NCBI GenBank assembly: GCA_046349435.1
Contig: JAXMCI010000002.1
Span: 321,108 to 385,107 of the forward strand
From: JAXMCI01 sp046349435
Lineage (GTDB): Bacteria; Pseudomonadota; Alphaproteobacteria; Dongiales; Dongiaceae
Direction of reading: 5' to 3'
Length of the DNA stretch: 64,000 nt
Within the stretch, counting starts at the first letter, position 1; the number at the start of each line of letters is the position of its first letter. A program made the position numbers and the translations under genes. Positions 8,437 through 17,252 of this stretch are shown here, piece after piece. Below the pieces are notes generated by a model. The model saw only the letters and a list, made by a program, of their open reading frames with translations. It ran no database searches and was not told the origin of the DNA.

Positions 8437-8452
8437 GCCGGGCGCCGGCGGC

Positions 8453-11400
8453 CTACTCCGCCGCGTCGCGCCGGGCCGGCGGGTGGCGGAAGGCCTCGAG
8501 CAGCTCGGCCTCGCGGGTGCGCACCTTGGCGAGGTGCGCCTCCTTGACCGGGCCGTAGCCGCGGATCTGCTCGGGCAGCGCGGCGAGCGCGACGGCGGCC
8601 GCATGGCGCTCGGCGTCGAGCCCGGCCAGCAGCTCCTCGACGCGCTGCTCGTACTCGGCGATCAGCTGCCGCTCGAGCCGGCGCTCGGCGCCGTAGCCGA
8701 AGACGTCGAAGGGCGTGCCGCGCAGCCGCTTCATCCCGGCCAGCAGGCGGAAGACCGGCAGCATCCAGGGGCCGAAGGTCCGCTTCGCCGGGCGGCCGGT
8801 GGCGGGGTCGGGGCGGGCCAGCATCGGCGGGGCGAGGTTGAACTCCAGCTTGTAGTCGCCCTCGAACTGCTCGGCGATCTGGCGCAGGAACGCCGGGTCG
8901 GACTGCAGCCGCGCGACCTCGTACTCGTCCTTGTAGGCGAGCAGCTTGAAGTAGTAGCGCGCCACCGCCTCGGCGAGCCCGCCGCGGCCGGGCGCGCGCT
9001 CGGCTTCGGCGCGGCGCACCCGCTCGACCAGCGCGCGGTAGCGCCCGGCATAGGCGGCGTCCTGGTAGTCGGTGAGGAAGGCGACGCGGCGGGCCACGAT
9101 CTCGTCGAGCGTGGTGGCCGGCTGGTGGCTCGCCGGCACCGGGTCGGCGGCGGCGACCCGCCGCACGACCGCGCCGCGGTCGGCCGCCGCGCGGCGGCCC
9201 CAGAGGAAGGCCTGCTTGTTGGCCTCGACCGCGGTGGCGTTGAGCTCGATGGCGCGCTCGATCGCCGCGCCCGAGATCGGGATCAGCCCGCGCTGCCAGG
9301 CGTAGCCCATCATGAACAGGTTGGTGGCGATGGAATCGCCGAGCAGCGCCGTGGCCAGCCGCGTCGCGTCGATCGTCTCCAGCGCCCCGGCGCCGACCGC
9401 GGCGGCGACCACGCTCTCCAGCTTGTCGGCGGGGAAGACGAGGTCGGGATTGCGGGTGAACTCGCCGGTCACCGTGGCGTGGTCGTTGATCACCGCGCGG
9501 CTGGCGCCCTCCTCGACCTTGGCCAGCGCGTCGAAGCTCGCCGCCACCACGTTGTCGCAGCCGAGCAGCAGCCGGGCGCCGCCGGCGGCGAGCCGCACGG
9601 CGTGGATCTCGTCCGGGCTGCGGGCGATGCGGATATGGGTGAAGACGGCGCCGCCCTTCTGGGCGAGGCCCGTCATGTCGAGGACGCTGCAGCCCTTGCC
9701 CTCGAGATGGGCGGCCATGCCGAGCAGCGCGCCGACCGTCACCACGCCGGTGCCGCCGACGCCGGTGATGAGGATGCCGTAGGGCTCGTCGAGCGCCGGC
9801 AGATCGGGCTCGGGCAGCACCGGCCAGGGGCTGCCGGTGCCGGCCAGCTTGCGGCGGCGGCGCGGCCGGCCGCCCTTCACCGTCACGAAGCTCGGGCAGA
9901 AGCCCTTGAGGCAGGAATAGTCCTTGTTGCAGGTCGACTGGTCGATGGCGCGCTTGCGGCCGAGCTCGGTCTCGACCGGCACCACCGAGAGGCAGTTCGA
10001 CTGCGTGCCGCAATCGCCGCAGCCCTCGCACACCGTCTCGTTGATCACCACCCGCTTCGGCGGGTCGGGCATCAGGCCGCGCTTGCGCCGGCGCCGCTTC
10101 TCGGCGGCGCAGGTCTGGTCGTAGACGATGACGGTGACGCCGGGGACCTCGCGCATCTCGCGCTGCACCGCGTCGAGCGCGTCGCGGTGATGCACGGCGA
10201 CGCCGGCCGGGAAGGCGCCGGAGGTCGGATATTTCTCGGGCTCGTCGGTGACGACCGCGATGCGGGCGACGCCCTCGGCCGCCAGCTGGCGGGTGATCGA
10301 GGGCACGTCGAGCGGCCCGTCCACCGGCTGGCCGCCGGTCATCGCCACCGCGTCGTTGTAGAGCAGCTTGTAGGTGATGTTGACGCCGGCGGCGACCGCG
10401 GCGCGGATCGCCAGGCTGCCGGAGTGGTAGTAGGTGCCGTCGCCGATGTTCTGGAAGACGTGCGGCGTGGTCACGAACGGCGCCTGGCCGATCCAGGTCG
10501 CGCCCTCGCCGCCCATCTGGGTGTAGGTCTCGGTGTTGCGGTCCATCCACAGCGCCATGTAGTGGCAGCCGATGCCGGCCAGCGCCCGGCTGCCCTCCGG
10601 CACCTTGGTCGAGCTGTTGTGCGGGCAGCCCGAGCAGAAATAGGGGATGCGGCGCATCGGCGGCGCGTAGCCGGCGAGCGCCTTCTCCTTGGCCTCGAGG
10701 AAGGCGAGCCGCTCGCGGATGCGCGGGCTGTCGTGGAAGCGGGCGATGCGCCTGGCGATCACCCGGGCGATCCGCGCCGGGGTCAGCTCGTCGGCCGAGG
10801 GCAGGATCCACTCGCCGCTCTCGTCGAACTTGCCGATGACCCGCGGGCGGACGTTCTCGCTCCAGTTATAGAGCTGCTCCTTGAGCTGGTTCTCCATCAG
10901 CGCGCGCTTCTCCTCGACCACGAGGATCTCCTCGAGGCCCTCGGCGAAGCGGCGCACGCCGTCGCGCTCCAGCGGCCAGGTCATCGCCACCTTGTAGAGG
11001 CTGAGGCCGATCTCGGCGGCGTGCGCTTCGTCGATGCCGAGGTCCTCGAGCGCCTGGCGGACGTCGAGATAGGTCTTGCCGCAGGTGACGATCCCGAAGC
11101 GCCGGCGCGGGCTGTCGATCACCGTGCGGTTGAGGTTGTTGGCCCGGGCATAGGCGAGCGCGGCATAGAGCTTGTAGCGGTGCAGCCGGTACTCCGCCTC
11201 GAGGGCCTGGGCCGAGGCCAGCGGCGAGGCCGGGCGGCGCAGGTTGAGCCCGCCCTCCGGCATCTCGAAGTCGGTCGGGACGACGATCTCGACGCGGTGC
11301 GGGTCGACATGGACCGAGGCCGAGCTGTCGACGGTGTCGGCGACCACCTTGAAGGCGACGTAGCAGCCGGAATAGCGCGACAGCGCCCAGCCATGCAGCC

Positions 11401-11947
11401 CGAGATCGAGGAACTCCTGCACCCCGGCGGGGTGGAGCACCGGGATGCCGAGGTCCATGAAGGCGTACTCGGTCTGGTGCGCCGTGGTCGAGGACTTGCA
11501 GGTGTGGTCGTCGCCGGCCAGCAGCAGCACGCCGCCATGCCTGGCCGTACCGGCGAAGTTGGCGTGGCGCAGCACGTCGCCGGCGCGGTCGACGCCGGGC
11601 CCCTTGGCGTACCACATGGCGAAGACGCCATCGTGCTTGGCATCGCCGAACAGCCCGACCTGCTGGGTGCCCCAGACGGCGGTCGCCGCCAGGTCCTCGT
11701 TGACGCCCGGCTGGAAGTGGATCTGGTTGGCCTTGAGGAAGCGCCGCGCCTGCCACATCGCCTGGTCGACGCCGCCGAGCGGCGAGCCGCGATAGCCGGT
11801 GACGAAGCAGGCGGTGTCGAGCCCGGCCGCCTTGTCGCGCTGCCGCTGCATCATCGGCAGGCGGACCAGCGCCTGGGTGCCGTTGAGGAACACCCGCCCG
11901 GATTCGAGCGCGTACTTGTCGTCGAGCGTGACGGCGGCGAGGGCCAT
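8453..11947 (-). CDS. Fused indolepyruvate ferredoxin oxidoreductase (IorA-IorB type)
   Basis: 1164 residues, the usual length of the single-chain bacterial enzyme. The N-terminal half is the pyruvate:ferredoxin-oxidoreductase-like region (GYRGSPLGGVD about 51-61; QPGVNEDLAATAVWG about 79-93), followed by the TPP domain with CSGCPHN (438-444) and GDGTYYHSG plus a distal Asn (502-531). A cysteine-rich iron-sulfur segment lies at 640-684, starting CEGCGDCG. The final third begins with the gamma-type domain (ITGVGGTGVVTVG about 727-739). The enzyme oxidatively decarboxylates indolepyruvate and other aryl pyruvates from aromatic amino-acid transamination to acyl-CoA, reducing ferredoxin. It is followed by the small gene at 8436. 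Confidence 0.93.
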   Translation of the reverse strand: MALAAVTLDDKYALESGRVFLNGTQALVRLPMMQRQRDKAAGLDTACFVTGYRGSPLGGVDQAMWQARRFLKANQIHFQPGVNEDLAATAVWGTQQVGLFGDAKHDGVFAMWYAKGPGVDRAGDVLRHANFAGTARHGGVLLLAGDDHTCKSSTTAHQTEYAFMDLGIPVLHPAGVQEFLDLGLHGWALSRYSGCYVAFKVVADTVDSSASVHVDPHRVEIVVPTDFEMPEGGLNLRRPASPLASAQALEAEYRLHRYKLYAALAYARANNLNRTVIDSPRRRFGIVTCGKTYLDVRQALEDLGIDEAHAAEIGLSLYKVAMTWPLERDGVRRFAEGLEEILVVEEKRALMENQLKEQLYNWSENVRPRVIGKFDESGEWILPSADELTPARIARVIARRIARFHDSPRIRERLAFLEAKEKALAGYAPPMRRIPYFCSGCPHNSSTKVPEGSRALAGIGCHYMALWMDRNTETYTQMGGEGATWIGQAPFVTTPHVFQNIGDGTYYHSGSLAIRAAVAAGVNITYKLLYNDAVAMTGGQPVDGPLDVPSITRQLAAEGVARIAVVTDEPEKYPTSGAFPAGVAVHHRDALDAVQREMREVPGVTVIVYDQTCAAEKRRRRKRGLMPDPPKRVVINETVCEGCGDCGTQSNCLSVVPVETELGRKRAIDQSTCNKDYSCLKGFCPSFVTVKGGRPRRRRKLAGTGSPWPVLPEPDLPALDEPYGILITGVGGTGVVTVGALLGMAAHLEGKGCSVLDMTGLAQKGGAVFTHIRIARSPDEIHAVRLAAGGARLLLGCDNVVAASFDALAKVEEGASRAVINDHATVTGEFTRNPDLVFPADKLESVVAAAVGAGALETIDATRLATALLGDSIATNLFMMGYAWQRGLIPISGAAIERAIELNATAVEANKQAFLWGRRAAADRGAVVRRVAAADPVPASHQPATTLDEIVARRVAFLTDYQDAAYAGRYRALVERVRRAEAERAPGRGGLAEAVARYYFKLLAYKDEYEVARLQSDPAFLRQIAEQFEGDYKLEFNLAPPMLARPDPATGRPAKRTFGPWMLPVFRLLAGMKRLRGTPFDVFGYGAERRLERQLIAEYEQRVEELLAGLDAERHAAAVALAALPEQIRGYGPVKEAHLAKVRTREAELLEAFRHPPARRDAAE

Positions 11948-12176
11948 CGGCGTTTTCTCCCGGGCGCTGCGCCCGCTCCTAAGTTATGCACCCGCCCCCG
12001 CGGCTGCAACGGAGCCGCAATCGCGCCGCGGCCTGCGCAAGGAACCGAAGGGCGGGACGGGTCGCCGGGACATCGGCTGTCGCGGCGCGCTGCCGGCGGG
12101 CAATCTCCGGTCGGCCACGGCCGCGGTTGACGGGCGCGCGCGGCCATGCTCTGCAGCGCCGGCGAGAGGAGGGCCC

Positions 12177-13157
12177 ATGACGATTCTCCTGACCGGTGCC
12201 GCCGGCTTCATCGGCTACCACGTCGCCGAGGCCCTGCTCGGCCGCGGCGAAACCGTGCTCGGCGTCGACAGCGTGAACGCCTATTACGACCCGGCGCTGA
12301 AGGAGGCGCGGCTGGCCCGGCTGCAGCAGCGGCCCGGCTTCCGCTTCGCCCGGCTCGACATCGCCGACGCCGCCGCGCTCGCGGCGCTGGTCGAGGCCGC
12401 GGGCGGCGTCGACCGGGTGGTGCATCTGGCGGCCCAGGCCGGGGTCCGGCATTCGCTGAAGCAGCCGCAGGCCTATATCGACGCCAACATCACCGGCCAC
12501 CTGGCGATCCTCGAGCTCTGCCGCCACCGGCCCGGCCTGCGGCACCTCGTCTATGCCAGCTCCTCCTCGGTCTATGGCGGCAATGCCAAGCTGCCCTGGT
12601 CGGTCGAGGACCCGGTCGAGCGGCCGCTCTCGCTCTACGGCGCGACCAAGCGCGCCGACGAGCTGATGAGCTATTCCTACGCCCACCTGTTCGGCCTGCC
12701 CTCGACCGGCCTGCGCTTCTTCACCGTCTACGGGCCGTGGGGCCGGCCCGACATGGCGCTCTTCATCTTCACCCGCGCGGTGCTCGCCGGGCAGCCGCTG
12801 ACGCTGTTCAACCAGGGCGAGATGAAGCGCGACTTCACCTATGTCGACGACATCGTCGCCGGGGTGGTGGCCGCCCTCGACCACCCGCCGCCGGCCGCCC
12901 CCAACGCGCCGCCGCATCGCGTCTACAACCTCGGCAACCACCGCAGCGAGCCGCTGCGCCGGCTGGTCGAGCTGGTCGAGCGGGAATGCGGCCGCAAGGC
13001 GATCGTCGAGCTGGCGCCGATGCAGCCGGGCGACGTCCGCGAGAGCTTCGCCGATATCGCCGCCTCGACGCGCGACCTGGGATTCCTGCCGCGCGTCAGT
13101 ATCGACGAAGGCGTCCCCCGCTTCGTCCGCTGGTACCGCGAGTACTACGGCGTATGA
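12177..13157 (+). CDS. NAD-dependent epimerase, UDP-glucuronate 4-epimerase-like
   Basis: 326-residue extended short-chain dehydrogenase. TGAAGFIG (6-13) is the Rossmann NAD-binding loop; Ser-rich YASSSSVYG (126-134) and Y154-x3-K158 (YGATK) form the catalytic set. RFFTVYGPWGRPDMA matches UDP-glucuronate 4-epimerases of the LpsL/GAE group, which make UDP-galacturonate for cell-surface polysaccharides. The start at 12177 has a strong GAGAGGAGGG site; the longer upstream frame is non-coding in appearance. The gene stands alone on the plus strand, followed by a family B palindromic repeat. Other sugar-nucleotide epimerases of the same superfamily remain possible, but the PWGRPDM stretch makes the UDP-GlcA assignment the best one. 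Confidence 0.85.
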   Translation: MTILLTGAAGFIGYHVAEALLGRGETVLGVDSVNAYYDPALKEARLARLQQRPGFRFARLDIADAAALAALVEAAGGVDRVVHLAAQAGVRHSLKQPQAYIDANITGHLAILELCRHRPGLRHLVYASSSSVYGGNAKLPWSVEDPVERPLSLYGATKRADELMSYSYAHLFGLPSTGLRFFTVYGPWGRPDMALFIFTRAVLAGQPLTLFNQGEMKRDFTYVDDIVAGVVAALDHPPPAAPNAPPHRVYNLGNHRSEPLRRLVELVERECGRKAIVELAPMQPGDVRESFADIAASTRDLGFLPRVSIDEGVPRFVRWYREYYGV

Positions 13158-13196
13158 CCGTCGTCATCCGGGCGGCGGATGGGACGGAATTTTTGG

Positions 13197-13320
13197 CACG
13201 CGGAGGCGCGGAGAACGCCGAGGGTGCACGGCTGCACATTCCTGGCCCAGCAGGCATAGCTCAGCAGGCACAGGCGGTGCGGCCGACTCGGTCTCCTCTG
13301 CGGCTCCGCGCCTCCGCGTG
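13197..13320. repeat. Dispersed palindromic repeat, family B, copy 2
   Basis: Arms 13197-13213 and 13304-13320 are perfect 17-bp reverse complements (left arm CACGCGGAGGCGCGGAG), separated by 90 bp. The arms differ from copy 1 only by paired compensating changes (C to G on one side, G to C on the other), so the stem is conserved. It lies between the convergent ends of the epimerase and D-amino-acid dehydrogenase genes. Confidence 0.75.
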
Positions 13321-13372
13321 AGCCCTTCAGCGGCGTCGACGCCGCACGGACGCTGCCGACAAGGGCTCTCGT

Positions 13373-14623
13373 CTAGCGGAAGCGCTCCAGCGCGAAGTCG
13401 GCCGCCGGCACCGCCGGGGTGCGGCCGGCCATCAGGTCGGCGAGCAGGTCGGCGGAGCCGCAGGAGAGGGTCCAGCCGAGCGGGCCGTGGCCGGCGTTGA
13501 TGTAGAGGTTGGCGATCGGCGAGCGGCCGACCACCGGCCGGCCGTCCGGGCAGAGCGGCCTCAGGCCGTGCCAGAACTGCGTCGGGCCGCCGGGGAACTC
13601 CGGGAAGAGCAGGCGGAAGCCTTCCAGCAGCATCGCCGAGCGCGCCTGGTTCGGCGCGAGGTCGAAGCCGGCGAACTCGGCGGTGCCGGCCAGCCGGATG
13701 CGCGTGCCAAGCGGCGTCACCGCCATCTTGCGGTCGTAGTCGCAGACCGGGATCTTCGGCGCCTTGTTCCAGCCGCCGGCCTCGATGGTCGCGGCGTAGC
13801 CCTTGCAGGGGCGCACCGGCAGGGCGAAGCCGAGGCTGCGGGCGAGTGCCGTGCTGTAGCTGCCGGCCGCCAGCACGAAGCGGTCGCCGGCGATGCGGCC
13901 CGCCGAGGTGGCGAGCGCGGCGACGCGGCCGCCGGAGACCTCGAAGCCGGTGGCGCTGACCCCGGTGCGGAACTCGACGCCGAGCCCCGCCGCCGCCTTG
14001 GCCAGGCCCTGGGTGAAGACATGGCAGTCGCCGCTGTGGTCGTCGGCATAATGGATGCCGCCGGCGATCTCGCCGCCGACCGGCCCCAGCGCCGGCTCCA
14101 GCGCCAGCGCCGCGGCGGGGTCGAGCTGGCGCACGTCCTGGCCGAGCTCGCGGTACATCGCCGCCGCCTTGGCCGCCTTGGCGAAGGCGACGGGGTCGCG
14201 ATAGATGCGCAGGTTGCCCTGGTCGCAGCGGTCGTAGCGCAGGCCCGTCTCGGCGGTGATCGCGGTCAGCGCGTCGCGGCTGTGCACGGCCAGCCGCAGC
14301 ACCGACTCGGTGTTGCGGCGCCACGTCGCCGGCCGGCAGTTGGCGAGGAAGGCGAGGCCCCAGCCCAGCATGCCGGGCAGCGCGCGCAGGCGCAGCAGGA
14401 TCGGCGAGTCCTCGCGCCCGAGATGGGTCAGCATGACCTTCGGCACGCCCGGCGCGGCCCAGGGGTCCGACATGCCGGGGGTGACCAGCCCGCCATTGGC
14501 GAAGCTGGTCTCCAGCGCCGCCCCCGGCTGGCGGTCGACCAGGATGACCCGGTCGCCCTCCTTGGCCAGCCGGTAGGCGGTGGTGACCCCGACGACCCCG
14601 GCGCCGAGGACGACGGTGGTCAC
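13373..14623 (-). CDS. dadA: D-amino-acid dehydrogenase-like FAD oxidoreductase (DadA family)
   Basis: 416 residues, matching the DadA family. It begins with the FAD-binding motif VVLGAGVVGVTTAYRLA, has SFANGGLVTPGMSDPWAAPG about residues 45-65 and ends with GHGPLGWTLSCGSADLLADL, both typical of DadA. The enzyme oxidises D-amino acids to imino acids and passes electrons to the respiratory chain at the inner membrane. The GTG at 14623 overlaps the TGA of the upstream RidA gene (GTGA), so the two are translationally coupled; this makes sense because RidA hydrolyses the reactive imines that DadA produces. The open frame upstream runs antiphase through the RidA gene and is not used. Confidence 0.88.
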   Translation of the reverse strand: MTTVVLGAGVVGVTTAYRLAKEGDRVILVDRQPGAALETSFANGGLVTPGMSDPWAAPGVPKVMLTHLGREDSPILLRLRALPGMLGWGLAFLANCRPATWRRNTESVLRLAVHSRDALTAITAETGLRYDRCDQGNLRIYRDPVAFAKAAKAAAMYRELGQDVRQLDPAAALALEPALGPVGGEIAGGIHYADDHSGDCHVFTQGLAKAAAGLGVEFRTGVSATGFEVSGGRVAALATSAGRIAGDRFVLAAGSYSTALARSLGFALPVRPCKGYAATIEAGGWNKAPKIPVCDYDRKMAVTPLGTRIRLAGTAEFAGFDLAPNQARSAMLLEGFRLLFPEFPGGPTQFWHGLRPLCPDGRPVVGRSPIANLYINAGHGPLGWTLSCGSADLLADLMAGRTPAVPAADFALERFR

Positions 14624-15249
14624 CGCCCGCGGCGCCCGCCGCGCGTCGCCGCGCCGCGCCGTCCGGCGGCCTTCGGCGCCGCCTTCGCACGGCGCCTTCG
14701 GCGCGGCCTTGGCGCGGCCTTCGGAGCCGCCTTCGCGCGCGCCTTCGGCGCTGCCTTCGCCGCCCGCTTGGCGGCCGTCTTGCGCCCGCCCTTCGCGGCC
14801 GCCTTCGGCGCGGCCTTGGCCGACGCCTTGGCACGGCTCTTCGCCCGCGTCTTGGCCGCGGCGCGGCGGCCGCGCCCGCCTCCGACATGGGCGTAGGCGA
14901 CGATCTCGATGCGCGCGCCCGGCACCATCAGCTGGGCGATCACCGTGGCGCGGTTGGGATAGGGCTGCGGGAAGCTCCGGCGATAGACCTCGTTCATGCC
15001 GGGGAAGTCGGCGGCGTCGGGCAGGTAGACGAGCACCTGGGTGACGTCGGCCATGCTGCCGCCGGCCGCCTCGACGGTCCGCCGCAGGTTGGCGAGGGTC
15101 AGCTCGGTCTGCTTGCCGATCTCGCCGGTCTCGATCGAGCCGTCGGCCTTCATCGGGATCTGGGCGGTGTAGATGATGCCATCGGCGATGGTCGCCCATT
15201 CGATCGGTGAATTGGCGGCCTTGAGGCCGGTAGCGACGGCTGCCTTCAT
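14620..15249 (-). CDS. RidA-family enamine/imine deaminase with long Lys/Ala/Arg-rich tail
   Basis: 209 residues: a normal Rid domain at 1-121 followed by an 88-residue basic tail at 122-209. In the Rid domain the catalytic arginine (R100 in PNRATV) and the conserved glutamate (E115 in RIEIVAYA) are present, so deaminase function is likely. The tail consists of repeats of the type AAPKA, AAAK and KRAAK and is about 39% Lys plus Arg, like the C-terminal domain of histone H1 and of some bacterial nucleoid proteins. A GGAGGAA ribosome site lies 6 nt upstream of ATG 15249. The gene lies between the GntR regulator and dadA, whose start overlaps its stop. The tail could bind nucleic acid or could be a low-complexity expansion. 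Confidence 0.88.
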   Translation of the reverse strand: MKAAVATGLKAANSPIEWATIADGIIYTAQIPMKADGSIETGEIGKQTELTLANLRRTVEAAGGSMADVTQVLVYLPDAADFPGMNEVYRRSFPQPYPNRATVIAQLMVPGARIEIVAYAHVGGGRGRRAAAKTRAKSRAKASAKAAPKAAAKGGRKTAAKRAAKAAPKARAKAAPKAAPRPRRRRRAKAAPKAAGRRGAATRGGRRGR

Positions 15250-15358
15250 GGTGCTTCCTCCGAGGGCGGGCGCTGGTGGGGAAGGGATGGCGCCGCGCGG
15301 ACTGAACGGTCGGCATCATTGTCGCGCGTGCGGCGAAAGATCAAGGGCGCGGGTCTTT

Positions 15359-16147
15359 TCACAGCCGCACCGCCGGCCGGACGCGCAGCCGCTCGGCGAG
15401 GTCGTCGTAGGGCATCTGCACCAGCGCGGTGGAGATCGCCTCGGCCTCGCGCGCATCGCGGCCGGCGATCGCCTCGGCGAGGCGGCGGTGATGCGGCAGC
15501 CCGCGCCTGAAGGCCTCGAGATCCTCCGTCGTCATCTCGACCTGGATCGACATCAGCGAGCCGACCAGGCGCCCGAGATGCACCAGCAGGTCGTTGTGCG
15601 AGGCCTGGTGGATCAGGCCGTGGAAGGCGATGTCGGTGGCCGCGATCGACGGCGGATCATCGACGCAGGCCTCGAGCTGCGCGCACGCCTCGAGGATGGC
15701 CTTGCACTCGGCGCGGGTCGCGCGCTTGGCGGCGAGGCCGGAGGCGCGCGGCTCGACGATCAGGCGGAACTCGACGAGCGAGAAGGCGTGGCGCAGCCGC
15801 AGCCGGCCCGAGGCCTGCCAGGCAAGCACCGAGGGATCGAGCAGGTTCCACTGCGAGCGCGGCCGCACCCGCATGCCGGTCTTCGGCCGGACCTCGAGCA
15901 GGCCCTTGCCGACCAGCACCTTCACCGCCTCGCGCAGCGCGCCGCGGCTGACGCCGAGCTCGGCGCCGAGCTCCGGCTCGGTCGGCAGCGTGCCCTCGTC
16001 GCCGAACTCGTGGCGCACGATGCGCTGGCCGAGCTCGTCCACGACCTGGTCGTGCAGCCGGCGCAGCGGGAACAGCGCCGCGCCGGCGCGGCGGCGCGTT
16101 CGAGCCCGCTTGGCCGGCTCGGTCGGCCGGGACTTGACGGTGGGCAT
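15359..16147 (-). CDS. GntR-family transcriptional regulator, FadR (FCD) subfamily
   Basis: 262 residues from ATG 16147, supported by AGGAAGGCGAG; an ATG at 16216 is in frame but has no such site. A basic, disordered N-terminus (residues 1-24) precedes the winged helix with LPTEPELGAELGVSRGALREA, and the C-terminal part is the all-helical FCD effector domain with the His/Asp metal-ligand pattern (DIAFHGLIHQASHN, later HHRRLAEAI). FCD regulators sense small carboxylic acids. The gene is transcribed in the same direction as ridA-dadA and away from the ABC transporter at 16.3 kb, so it could control either or both. A 24-bp palindrome in the divergent gap is a candidate operator. Confidence 0.9.
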   Translation of the reverse strand: MPTVKSRPTEPAKRARTRRRAGAALFPLRRLHDQVVDELGQRIVRHEFGDEGTLPTEPELGAELGVSRGALREAVKVLVGKGLLEVRPKTGMRVRPRSQWNLLDPSVLAWQASGRLRLRHAFSLVEFRLIVEPRASGLAAKRATRAECKAILEACAQLEACVDDPPSIAATDIAFHGLIHQASHNDLLVHLGRLVGSLMSIQVEMTTEDLEAFRRGLPHHRRLAEAIAGRDAREAEAISTALVQMPYDDLAERLRVRPAVRL

Positions 16148-16222
16148 CGGCTCGCCTTCCTGGACGGCGCGCGCCCGGCTTGGCGCGCCAATCATCCTAC
16201 GATACGATAATGCCACCGCAAG

Positions 16223-16246
16223 GCGGCCGCCAGCGCTGGCGGCCGC
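16223..16246. promoter_or_regulatory. Perfect 24-bp palindrome in the gntR/transporter divergent region
   Basis: GCGGCCGCCAGC (16223-16234) is followed immediately by its reverse complement (16235-16246). It ends 2 bp before a TTGACA box that would serve the transporter genes. Position and symmetry suggest an operator, perhaps for the adjacent GntR regulator, though a transcript hairpin is also possible. Confidence 0.45.
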
Positions 16247-16248
16247 AA

Positions 16249-16278
16249 TTGACAGCGGGCAGGCGATGGATCGAGATT
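16249..16278 (+). promoter_or_regulatory. Candidate promoter of the amino-acid-type ABC transporter operon
   Basis: A perfect TTGACA (16249-16254) is followed after 18 bp by GAGATT (16273-16278), a weak -10 box. The binding-protein start codon is 54 bp further on. The weak -10 would fit a promoter that needs an activator or is repressed at the adjoining palindrome. Confidence 0.4.
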
Positions 16279-16331
16279 AGCCTGCCGGTTAAGGCCAAGC
16301 TGGCCGCCGAAACCAGATCAGGGAGAGCAGT

Positions 16332-17219
16332 ATGAGGAATGGACTGAGGCAAGCCTTTCTCGCCGCCACGGCGCTGGTCGCCGCCGCGGTGCTGGCGGGC
16401 ACGGCGATGGCCGACCCGCCGAAGACGCTCGAGCCCGGCAAGCTCAACATCGCCATGAACGGCGACATGCCGATGACCCAGTTCAAGGACGGGGTGCTGA
16501 GCGGCACCGACGGCGAGCTGATGGTGCTCGCCGCCAAGGCGATCGGCCTCGAGCCGGTCATCCACCAGATGGACTGGGCCGCCGAGATCGAGTCGACCAA
16601 GCAGGGCAAGGTCGACGTCATGCACGGCGCCATGGGCTGGAAGACCGAGCGCACCAAGATCATGATCCTGACCGAGCCGATCTACTACTTCGGCACCTTG
16701 CTCACCCAGAAGGCCGGCCACAACTGGCACACCTTCGCCGACATGAAGGGCCGCTCGGTCGGCACGGTGAACGGCTTCACGCTGGTGCCGGAGCTGAAGA
16801 AGGTCGACGGGATCGGCGAGGTGAAGCTCTACGACACCTCGGACGGCGCGGTGCAGGACCTCGTCGCCGGCCGCGTCGACATGATCATCCTCGATCCGCC
16901 GCTGGTGCAGTACGTCATCAAGCAGCACCCGGAGTGGAACCTGGAGCAGATCGCGGTCGATGCCGAGCCGGACAAGTATCCGATCATGTCGACCAAGTAC
17001 AACGTGATCTTCGGCGTCAACAAGAACGAGCCCGAGCTGGCCGAGGCCATCAACCAGCAGATCCTGCAGATGTGGAAGGACTGCACCAACGTGAAGGTGA
17101 TGGCGAAGTACGGCCTCAGCGACAAGTCCTGGTTCATCCCGCCGTCGCCGAATCCCCGCCTCGGCGTCGACCGCAAGGAAGGCTACCAGGCGCCGACCGC
17201 CGAGCACTGCTTCAAGTAG
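16332..17219 (+). CDS. Family 3 solute-binding protein of an amino-acid-type ABC transporter
   Basis: 295 residues with a Sec signal peptide (cleavage after AMA at about residue 27) and a GGGAGAG ribosome site. The mature protein has the family 3 fold: LNIAMNGDMPMTQFKDG near the start, GTDGELMVLAAKAIG for the first lobe, VDVMHGAMGWKTERTK around the ligand-binding arginine, and SVGTVNGFT in the second lobe. It captures a small polar ligand in the periplasm for the ATPase and permeases encoded just downstream. The ligand may be an amino acid or, given the enolase-superfamily enzyme at the operon end, a sugar acid or modified amino acid. A strong hairpin follows the stop. Confidence 0.9.
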   Translation: MRNGLRQAFLAATALVAAAVLAGTAMADPPKTLEPGKLNIAMNGDMPMTQFKDGVLSGTDGELMVLAAKAIGLEPVIHQMDWAAEIESTKQGKVDVMHGAMGWKTERTKIMILTEPIYYFGTLLTQKAGHNWHTFADMKGRSVGTVNGFTLVPELKKVDGIGEVKLYDTSDGAVQDLVAGRVDMIILDPPLVQYVIKQHPEWNLEQIAVDAEPDKYPIMSTKYNVIFGVNKNEPELAEAINQQILQMWKDCTNVKVMAKYGLSDKSWFIPPSPNPRLGVDRKEGYQAPTAEHCFK

Positions 17220-17252
17220 GCCGGCGGCACGACGCAAGATCGTCCTCGACCA

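Noticed and set aside
8435..12130. Plus-strand open frame of more than 1200 codons opposite the indolepyruvate oxidoreductase
   Set aside because: It is an antisense shadow caused by high GC at third codon positions; its translation is Ala/Arg/Gly/His-rich with no domain, while the minus strand encodes a complete recognised enzyme.
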